Assembly: GCA_905214615.1 (NCBI GenBank)
Contig: CAJMMX010000015.1
Span: 1-36,389 of the forward strand
Length of the DNA: 36,389 nucleotides
DNA from: an uncultured bacterium
Lineage (GTDB): Bacteria; Actinomycetota; Coriobacteriia; Coriobacteriales; Coriobacteriaceae
Reading direction: 5' to 3'
The notes beneath the pieces were generated by a model, which was given only the letters and a program-made list of their open reading frames with translations, did not search any database and had not been told where the DNA came from. The position numbers and the translations under genes are program-made. Positions 16,434 through 22,656 of this stretch are shown one piece after another (within the stretch, counting starts at the first letter, position 1; every line of letters begins with the position of its first letter).

Positions 16434-17188
16434 TGCGCGCCGGGGATTTTGTCGGCGCCAAGATCTATCGCAAGCCTACCGAGGACAAGCGCACCAAAAA
16501 GGACGGCACGCCGCGCAGCCCTAAAAAGCTCGGAAAGATTCACTTTCCGGTCTTTACCCCGGGCGGTACGCGTGTGGTCGGCTTTATGGTCCGCCAGTCC
16601 GATATCGCGGGCATGATCGAGCGCCCCGACCGATTCGTAGCGCTAGACGCCATTGGTGTCTACGAGGGCGCCATTGCGGTCGATGACGTCAAGGGCACGT
16701 ACGATGCCGCCGCGGCCAAGCGCCTCGATATCAACCTGGACGATTGCATCATCTGGGTTGGCATGGACGTGCGCACGGAATCGGGCGATGTTGTGGGCTA
16801 CTGCTCGGACGTTGAGTTCAAGCCACGCTCGGGCATCGTACAGGCATTCTATGTGACCGCCGGTGCCGCTTCGAGCGTGCTGGTGGGCGACACGCAGGTG
16901 CCGCCGACGATGCTGCGCGGCTACGAGAACGGCGCGATGGTCGTCTCGGACGAGGTCAAGTCGCTCGGGTATTCGGGCGGTGCGGCTGCCAAGGCCGCCG
17001 AGGCCAGCGTCGTGGTGGGCGATAAGGTCAAAAAGGGCGCCAAGGTGCTCGACGACAAGGGGTCGGTTGCCGTGGACAAGGGCAGCCGCGCACTGGGCAA
17101 GCAGCTCGGCAAGACGCGCGGCATGTTCAAGGCCTTTAAGGACGAATACCAAAAGGCGAGCGGAGGCTCGTCAAAAGCTACAAAATAG
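16433..17188 (+). CDS. PRC-barrel domain protein
   Basis: This 251-residue soluble protein has two PRC-barrel-like units: residues ~1-85 (GDFVGAKIYRK, VGFMVRQSDIAG) and ~100-165 (MDVRTESGDVVGYCSDVEF, then VQAFYV). A basic Lys/Ala/Val-rich helical tail follows (about 180-251). PRC barrels are small adaptor folds known from photosynthetic reaction centre H subunit and RimM. A related domain opens the MgtE-like protein at 18996. It is translationally coupled to the YtxH gene, so the two products probably act together at the membrane. No enzymatic motif is visible. Confidence 0.8.
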   Translation: MRAGDFVGAKIYRKPTEDKRTKKDGTPRSPKKLGKIHFPVFTPGGTRVVGFMVRQSDIAGMIERPDRFVALDAIGVYEGAIAVDDVKGTYDAAAAKRLDINLDDCIIWVGMDVRTESGDVVGYCSDVEFKPRSGIVQAFYVTAGAASSVLVGDTQVPPTMLRGYENGAMVVSDEVKSLGYSGGAAAKAAEASVVVGDKVKKGAKVLDDKGSVAVDKGSRALGKQLGKTRGMFKAFKDEYQKASGGSSKATK

Positions 17189-17209
17189 CGACGTACCAAA
17201 TGATGGGAG

Positions 17210-17246
17210 GCAAGCCGGAGACCTGTTGCTCCGGCTTGCTGTGTTT
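17210..17246 (+). terminator. Terminator after the YtxH-PRC operon
   Basis: A perfect 11-bp stem (17210-17220 with 17229-17239) has an 8-nt loop and is followed by TGTGTTT. Confidence 0.75.
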
Positions 17247-17260
17247 ATGGGGGAGGGCAC

Positions 17261-18667
17261 ATGCGCCAAAATGGATCCAACTTAAACGGGCGTTCGGGTG
17301 CGCGTCCGACGGCGCGCCGCGACCTGGGGCAGCTGCCCAGCGGTCAGCGCCGTCGCCGCCGTAAGCCCGGCGCGATGTACCTCAACCATAGCCGCGGGTT
17401 TAGCGACCGCAGCGCGCGCATCGGCAACGGGCGCTCGCCGCGCCGACCGTCCCGTCTGCCCTATGCGCTCATTGCCGTGGGCTGTGCGCTCGTGCTGTTT
17501 ATCGCTGCCGTCGTGGGCTACGTCAACCGCAGCGTGGACGTGGAACTTAACGGGCAAAAGACCGCGGTGCGCGTGGGCTCTACGCTGCAGAATCTCATCG
17601 ACGACCAGGAGTTGACCGATACCTACGACGCAGGCGACCTGCTGGCCGTCGATGACAGCGTGCTCAAGCGCCATGGCGGCGAAAAGCTGTCGGTTAAGGT
17701 GGACGGCAAGCGCATAAAACAGGGCAAATGGGATAGCCGCGAACTTGAGGGCGGCGAGAAGGTGACGGTCAAGGATGGCCGTAACACCTACGAGAAGCAC
17801 GAGGTTCAGGCTACGGTTATCGAGCCCAAGCTCAAGGTCGAGGGCACGGGCGCTATCGAGTATGTGCAGACATGGGGTGTCCAGGGCCGCTCCGAGGTGT
17901 GGGTTGGTGAGCAGTCGGGCAAGACGCAGGACCGCGGCGAGGTTGTGCCCGCCACCGATTGCGTCGTTGCGTGCGCCAGCGTGGCGCCCAAGGGCAACAA
18001 AAAGTACGTGGCGCTGACGTTTGACGAGGGTCCGAGCGGCGCCACCAAACAGATCTTGCAGGTGCTCAAGGAAAAGGGCGTTACCGCGACGTTCTTCCTT
18101 TCGGGCGATGCGGCCGAGGCCTCGCCTGCCACGGCCAAGGCGATTGTCGATGCCGGGTGCGAGATCGGATCCAACAGCTACAGCGACGATTCGCTCAAGG
18201 GTCAGGACCGTGAGACGGTACGCGAACAGATCACGAAAGGCACCGATGCGATTAAGTCGGCGACCGGCGTGAAGACGATGCTGCTGCGTGCTCCCTACGC
18301 TGCCTTTGACGAGCAAAACTGGATTGATGCGATGGACCTGGTCTCCGCCGTGGTCTCGTGGAATATTGACTCGGGCGACTGGCTGCTCAACGGTGCCGAC
18401 GAGCAGGTCTCAACGGTGCTCGATTCGGTGACGCCGGGCAATATCGTGCTGCTCACCGATAGAGACGAATGCGCCGAGCAGACGCTCGAGGCGCTGCCGC
18501 AGATCATCGACGGCCTTGTCGCCGACGGCTACAAGATCGTGACGCTCAGCGACCTGGTCAAGACGGACACGTCGCTGAGCAAAAAGCTCACCTCGCTGAC
18601 GAAGGTCACCATGCCCAAGGACGCCGTGTTCCCCCAACTTGCCGAGGACGATGACACCACAGAGTAG
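17261..18667 (+). CDS. NodB-fold polysaccharide deacetylase homologue, probably catalytically dead
   Basis: This 468-residue protein has a basic cytoplasmic N-terminus, one membrane helix (67-88), a DUF348/ubiquitin-like domain (about 92-155), a linker, and a NodB-type domain (about 248-432). The fold motifs are easy to align. However, the metal-site aspartate in TFDDGP is Glu (TFDEGP, E256). The two metal His of the usual HTYSH motif are Asn305 and Asp309 (NSYSD), and the late catalytic His of LLHD is Thr399 (LLTD). The RxP (R343) and NIDSGDW (367-373) motifs remain. It should sit outside the membrane facing peptidoglycan, and probably binds rather than deacetylates glycans. GGGAGGG precedes the ATG. 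Confidence 0.85.
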   Translation: MRQNGSNLNGRSGARPTARRDLGQLPSGQRRRRRKPGAMYLNHSRGFSDRSARIGNGRSPRRPSRLPYALIAVGCALVLFIAAVVGYVNRSVDVELNGQKTAVRVGSTLQNLIDDQELTDTYDAGDLLAVDDSVLKRHGGEKLSVKVDGKRIKQGKWDSRELEGGEKVTVKDGRNTYEKHEVQATVIEPKLKVEGTGAIEYVQTWGVQGRSEVWVGEQSGKTQDRGEVVPATDCVVACASVAPKGNKKYVALTFDEGPSGATKQILQVLKEKGVTATFFLSGDAAEASPATAKAIVDAGCEIGSNSYSDDSLKGQDRETVREQITKGTDAIKSATGVKTMLLRAPYAAFDEQNWIDAMDLVSAVVSWNIDSGDWLLNGADEQVSTVLDSVTPGNIVLLTDRDECAEQTLEALPQIIDGLVADGYKIVTLSDLVKTDTSLSKKLTSLTKVTMPKDAVFPQLAEDDDTTE

Positions 18668-18675
18668 TCATTGGG

Positions 18676-18696
18676 TAGTCGTTTAAGAACGTCCCC
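18676..18696 (-). repeat. Inverted copy of the GGGGACGTTCTTAAACGAC unit
   Basis: This is the reverse complement of the units at 6469-6489 and 10193-10213. It is flanked by CATTGGG on the left and CCCAATG on the right, so the stretch 18669-18700 can also fold as a small hairpin at the end of the deacetylase gene. Confidence 0.8.
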
Positions 18697-18778
18697 AATG
18701 GCTATGTCACGGATACGTCAGCGTTTGGTATGCCTGCAATGTGCAGCGCATAAATTCGATGCCGCAGGGCGATGCTGA

Positions 18779-18787
18779 TGCTATAGT
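18779..18787 (+). promoter_or_regulatory. Extended -10 promoter for the Mg2+ transporter leader
   Basis: TGCTATAGT fits an extended -10 (TGn-TATAGT); no -35 is clear. A start near 18794 would give a leader of about 200 nt before the MgtE-like gene. Confidence 0.35.
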
Positions 18788-18793
18788 TACTGC

Positions 18794-18995
18794 GGTTAAT
18801 GAGGGTCAAGAGAAAGGTTACAGGTGAAATCCAAACCTCGACCATACAGTCGATGACCCCATGCAGGTGCTTTTTGCGCATGCACGGGGTGTAAGCGTCG
18901 AGCGGCGTGCCGCCCGCGCATGCGTATACATATCCAGAAGCCCCCGGACGCCGCACGCGCGGCCGCGTCCGGAGGAATAATGATGGGGAGCACCA
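18794..18995 (+). promoter_or_regulatory. Structured 5' leader of the MgtE-like/NRMT operon
   Basis: Four hairpins are visible in order. The first is TCGAC/GTCGA (18838-18853). The second is a 13-bp, twice-interrupted hairpin 18856-18890 (ACCCC, TGCA, GTGC arms, TTTTT loop). The third is a tight GCGGC/GCCGC (18902-18913). The last is CCGGACGC/GCGTCCGG (18944-18951 with 18965-18972), whose 3' end touches the GGAGG at 18971-18975. I could not match the sequence to the M-box or another riboswitch class that I know. Regulation by Mg2+ or another cation is inferred only from the downstream genes. Confidence 0.4.
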
Positions 18996-19012
18996 TTGAA
19001 TTATCTGAGTGA
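18980..19012 (+). CDS. 10-codon upstream ORF overlapping the MgtE-like start
   Basis: ATG at 18980 follows an ideal GGAGG (18971-18975) and encodes MMGSTIELSE before TGA at 19010-19012. It is in a different frame from the transporter, overlaps the TTG start at 18996, and ends 1 nt before an in-frame ATG (19014) of the transporter gene. The layout suits translational coupling or a leader peptide. It could also be fortuitous; there is no direct evidence that it is translated. Confidence 0.35.
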   Translation: MMGSTIELSE

Positions 19013-20840
19013 GATGCTCAAATTGCCAGTCTTGGACGTCGACGGCGAAAAGCTCGGCGTGGTCAACGATTTTGGCATTGCAACCGGCGAAGTTTTTCCG
19101 CACGTGACGTCGCTCGCGTTCCGCGGCCCCGGCAAGACGCCGTTTATGATCAGCTGGCGCAAATGGGTCGACCGTATCGACGAGACGGGCGTGTATCTCA
19201 ACACGTCTGCCACCAATATTCGCTTCTCGTACCTGCAGCCGACCGAGCTCCTGCTGGCGCGCGACGTGCTCAATAAGCAGATCGTCGACACGCAGGGCAT
19301 GAAGGTCGTGCGCGTCAACGACATCAAGTTTTCCATGTCGGGCGAAAACCAGCTGCGCCTGTTGGGTGCCGAGGTCGGTGCCCGCGGTCTGCTGCGCGCG
19401 ATCAGCCCCGCACTCGAGCACGTCGTCGAGGGCTTTATGAAGCACCTGGGCAAGCCGCTCAGCGAGGACATCATCGCTTGGTCCTACATGGACCTGCTCG
19501 ACCGCTCGACTAAAAACATCCAACTCTCGGTGTCGCACAAGACGCTCGGCGAGCTGCACCCTGCCGACATCGCCGACATTATCGAGCAGCTCGACCCGCG
19601 CCTACGTGCGCAGGTGTTTGCGCAGCTCGATACCGCCCAGGCAGCCGAAGCTATCTCGGAGTTCGATGACGACGAGCTTATGACCGAGATGCTCGAGGGC
19701 CTGTCCGACACGGACGCATCGTCGATGCTGGCCATGATGGACCCGGACGACGCTGCCGACCTGATCGACGAGCTTGATTACGAGAAGGCCGAGAAGCTCC
19801 TGCGCCTGATGGGCGTCAAGGAGGAGAAGGCGATTCGTAACCTGCTGGGGTATGAGGACAACACCGCCGGCCGCATCATGACCTCGGAGTTTGTCTCCCT
19901 GCCCGCCACGGCAACGGTCGGTGACGCCATCGAGGCGATTCGCGAGCTCGACGAGGACTTCGAGAGCGTCTACTACGTCTATACCGAGGATCCGAGCGGC
20001 ATGCTGACCGGTGTGCTTTCGCTGCGCACGCTGATCGTAGCCGACCGCGACGCCACGCTGGGTCAGCTGGCCTATCGCGACCTGGTCTACGTGTCGCCCG
20101 ACGAGGACCAGGAAGACGTGACGGACGAGATGACCAAGTACGACCTGGTCGCTATCCCCGTCTGCGACGAGAACCGTCATATCCTGGGTATCGTAACCTT
20201 CGACGACGCCATGGACGTTATCGCCGAGGAGCATCAGGAGGACCTGCAGATCGCCGGTGTCGGCTCGGGCGACAGCGCGTCGGACGACTCGACGAACGTG
20301 CTCAGCTGGTTCGTGCATCGCCAGTACTGGGTTGTTGTATGGGGCATCGCGTCGTGCATCATGGCGACCGTGCTGGGAACGGCGCTCGGCTCCGCGCATC
20401 TGGTGGTGTTCCCCATGTGCGCCATGCCGCTCGTGCTGCTGGCGGCCTCGCGCATGGTGTCGTTCGTCAAGAACTACTTCCTGGAGTATGACGGTCACGA
20501 CGACGAGCCCAAGCCGTATCTGGGGTTCTTCTTCCAGAGCACGGGCATGGGCCTGATTCTGTCGCTCGTGACCTACCTGTGCGCCCAGCTGGTGCGCACC
20601 GCTGCGTTCCTCGATGCGCCCATGTTTGAGGAGCAGCTCTTTACCGGGTGCTTTAATATCGCTGCCATTATTTGCCTGGTTGGCAACATGAGCGCCGTGA
20701 TTTACCTGATGGTGCTGTTCTGGCGTGACGAGCATGACCTCAACACGTCGGGCACCGCCATGAACGTCATTGCCGTCATGATTTCGTGTGTGGCGTATTG
20801 CATCGCCGCGGTGCTGCTCGCCATATCAGTCATGGGTTAG
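18996..20840 (+). CDS. PRC-barrel / MgtE_N / CBS membrane protein (MgtE-like)
   Basis: This 614-residue protein has two PRC-barrel units (about 5-80 and 85-165), an MgtE N-terminal helical domain (about 183-285), a CBS pair (about 294-410) and five C-terminal hydrophobic helices (444-466, 469-491, 508-533, 549-576, 588-612). In MgtE channels the N and CBS domains sense cytoplasmic Mg2+ and gate the pore. Here the membrane part lacks the GNxGxQS-type pore signature of classical MgtE, so it may be a regulator or a divergent channel. I use the TTG at 18996 with GGGGAG 5 nt upstream because it keeps the conserved LSEML start of the PRC domain; ATG 19014 is the alternative. The NRMT gene follows after 8 nt. 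Confidence 0.8.
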   Translation: MNYLSEMLKLPVLDVDGEKLGVVNDFGIATGEVFPHVTSLAFRGPGKTPFMISWRKWVDRIDETGVYLNTSATNIRFSYLQPTELLLARDVLNKQIVDTQGMKVVRVNDIKFSMSGENQLRLLGAEVGARGLLRAISPALEHVVEGFMKHLGKPLSEDIIAWSYMDLLDRSTKNIQLSVSHKTLGELHPADIADIIEQLDPRLRAQVFAQLDTAQAAEAISEFDDDELMTEMLEGLSDTDASSMLAMMDPDDAADLIDELDYEKAEKLLRLMGVKEEKAIRNLLGYEDNTAGRIMTSEFVSLPATATVGDAIEAIRELDEDFESVYYVYTEDPSGMLTGVLSLRTLIVADRDATLGQLAYRDLVYVSPDEDQEDVTDEMTKYDLVAIPVCDENRHILGIVTFDDAMDVIAEEHQEDLQIAGVGSGDSASDDSTNVLSWFVHRQYWVVVWGIASCIMATVLGTALGSAHLVVFPMCAMPLVLLAASRMVSFVKNYFLEYDGHDDEPKPYLGFFFQSTGMGLILSLVTYLCAQLVRTAAFLDAPMFEEQLFTGCFNIAAIICLVGNMSAVIYLMVLFWRDEHDLNTSGTAMNVIAVMISCVAYCIAAVLLAISVMG

Positions 20841-20848
20841 GTGGTCGC

Positions 20849-22111
20849 GTGCAAAATACCAAGCAAAAGTCGGGCACCAAGCAAAAGTTGACCATCGCGG
20901 CCATCTTTGGCGCTATGGGTCCCGGTCTGCTGGCGGCGCTTTCGGGCAATGACGCCGGCGGCATTGCAACGTATTCCAGCGCGGGCGCCAGCTATGGCTA
21001 CAAGATGCTGTGGATGCTTCCTGTCATGACTGTACTGCTCATCGTGACGCAGGAGACCGCGGCGCGCTGCGGCTGCGTCACGGGCAAGGGCCTGGCATCG
21101 CTCATTCGCGAGCGCTTTGGCGTGCGCAAGAGTGTACTTGCTATGGCGGCGCTGTTGATCGCCAACACGGCTGTGACCATTTCGGAGTTTGCGGGTATTG
21201 CGAGCGGCCTTGCCCTCTTTGGCGTGCCGGCGAGCATCTCGGTGCCGTTGGTGGCGCTGCTGGTGTGGATGCTTACCATGTCGGGGAGTTTCCAGCGCAT
21301 CGAGAAGATTCTGCTGCTGGTGAGCTGCGTGTTCGTGACCTACATCGTCGCCGCGTTTATGGCTGGCCCCAACTGGGGTGAGGTCGCGGTCGACCTGGTC
21401 GTGCCTAACATTCAAAATGACCCCAGCTACGTGTCGCTCGTGGTCGCAACGATCGGTACCACCATCGCGCCGTGGATGATTTTCTTGGCGCAGAACAACG
21501 TGGTCGATAAGAACGCGGGCGAGGACGACATCGTGCTGCAGCGTATTGATACCGTGAGCGGCTCGCTTGCCGCCGATGTTATTGCCGGCTTTATTATCAT
21601 CACGACCGGTACGGTGTTGTTCCCGGCGGGTATTCAGATTAGCGATGCCGCCGATGCTGCCCGCGCGCTGGAGCCTATTGCGGGTCAGTGGTCCACGGTA
21701 CTGTTTGCCTCGGGCTTGGTCGCGGCGAGCTTCTTGGCCGCCTGCGTGCTGCCGGGCGTTACGTCGAGCGCTATCTGCGAGGCATTTGGTTGGGAGCGCG
21801 GTGCCGACCGCAGCTGGGACGAGGCCCCGGTCTATCGCGGCATCATTACGGCCATCATCGGTATCTCTGCCGTGCTGGTGCTTATGCCCGGCGTCGATCT
21901 GTTCCAGATTATGATGACCTCGCAGGTCATCAATGGCGTGCTGCTGCCCGTGGTTCTGGTGTTCCAGGTAGTTATTGCCGCTGACCGTCACATTATGGGC
22001 ACTAACCGCAACGGCCGCGTGTGGAATGTGCTCACTTGGGCGACTATCGGTGTGATTACGGTGCTGACGGTCGTCATGTTTGTTCTGCAGGCGATGGGTT
22101 ACAGCGCTTAG
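20849..22111 (+). CDS. SLC11/NRAMP-family transporter of the NRMT (Mg2+) type
   Basis: This 420-residue protein has about eleven membrane helices. In classical NRAMP metal transporters helix 1 carries DPGN and helix 6 carries MPH. Here the equivalent positions read DAGG (35-38) and APW (207-209). Replacement of the helix-1 Asn by Gly and the helix-6 Met by Ala removes soft-metal ligands, and I recall it as the hallmark of NRMTs, which carry Mg2+ and Mn2+ (one is known from Eggerthella lenta, a coriobacterium). The likely start is GTG at 20849 with AGGTGG upstream. It sits 8 nt after the MgtE-like gene, so the two should be co-expressed. Coupling to protons is uncertain; NRMTs are reported to lack it. 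Confidence 0.85.
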   Translation: MQNTKQKSGTKQKLTIAAIFGAMGPGLLAALSGNDAGGIATYSSAGASYGYKMLWMLPVMTVLLIVTQETAARCGCVTGKGLASLIRERFGVRKSVLAMAALLIANTAVTISEFAGIASGLALFGVPASISVPLVALLVWMLTMSGSFQRIEKILLLVSCVFVTYIVAAFMAGPNWGEVAVDLVVPNIQNDPSYVSLVVATIGTTIAPWMIFLAQNNVVDKNAGEDDIVLQRIDTVSGSLAADVIAGFIIITTGTVLFPAGIQISDAADAARALEPIAGQWSTVLFASGLVAASFLAACVLPGVTSSAICEAFGWERGADRSWDEAPVYRGIITAIIGISAVLVLMPGVDLFQIMMTSQVINGVLLPVVLVFQVVIAADRHIMGTNRNGRVWNVLTWATIGVITVLTVVMFVLQAMGYSA

Positions 22112-22128
22112 CGCCTCTTTTGGACACC

Positions 22129-22164
22129 AAACAGGCCGCAGCGATGGACTGCGGCCTGTTTTTT
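22129..22164 (+). terminator. Terminator of the MgtE-like/NRMT operon
   Basis: The stem AACAGGCCGCAG / CTGCGGCCTGTT has a 7-nt loop and is followed by a run of T (22159-22164). Confidence 0.9.
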
Positions 22165-22193
22165 GCCCGCTATAGGGCGTTAGTTATATGGCA

Positions 22194-22423
22194 GTGGACA
22201 AAAAATGCCAAATATGAGTACTGTTGCTAAGTGAATAGCATTTACATCCAAGAAGATAATGGACATAGCCGATAGTATGTTCATTAAAATTGGCTCCAAT
22301 ATGTCTTAAACCAGTCAGGTTGGCTGCTTTAGGGGGTTGTAGGGGTCGCTCGGACGTCATTTTGGGTGGTTTTGCCTGCTACTAAAATGGTAACAGTACT
22401 CATATTTGCCACTTTTTGTCCAC
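22194..22423. mobile_element. 230-bp MITE-like element with 35-bp imperfect terminal inverted repeats
   Basis: Left arm 22194-22228 and right arm 22389-22423 match at 31 of 35 positions as reverse complements (outer end GTGGACAAAAA, core CAAATATGAGTACTGTT). The interior is AT-richer than the genome and codes for nothing recognisable. There is no transposase or obvious target duplication. The rest of the gap to the acyltransferase (22424-22597) shows no feature I can name. Confidence 0.5.
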
Positions 22424-22597
22424 GACCTCTTGGAGTCGGCTCGAAAAGAGTGATTTTGGGTTGTTTGCTGCGGATGTGGGGCTTGGAAACAACGCTCGGG
22501 GTGGCGAGGCGCCCAGAATTCGGTCGCAAGGAGGGCGTTCCTCGGCTGTGTCAGGAGTGTCCTTGGGTGCCGGCGCATAAGGAACGTCCCTAACTGT

Positions 22598-22632
22598 CGG
22601 AGGGGGTGCCTGCCGTGGCGGGCACCCCTCCG
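22598..22632 (-). terminator. GC-rich hairpin downstream of the acyltransferase gene
   Basis: A 12-bp stem with one bulged G (22598-22610 with 22621-22632) lies 25 nt beyond the stop of the minus-strand gene. A T-run is lacking on either side, so termination is likely but not certain. Confidence 0.5.
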
Positions 22633-22656
22633 GATGTGGGAAGTTTGCGCTGCAGG

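Noticed and set aside
18794..18995. Known riboswitch (M-box or cobalamin) upstream of the MgtE-like gene
   Set aside because: AGGTGAAATCC resembles fragments of both classes, but the M-box core and the B12 box are absent and the hairpin order does not fit either.
18980..19012. Frameshift in the MgtE-like gene, with MMGSTIELSE as its true N-terminus
   Set aside because: The in-frame LSEMLKLPVLD matches a normal PRC-barrel start, so no frameshift is needed; the short frame is better seen as a uORF.
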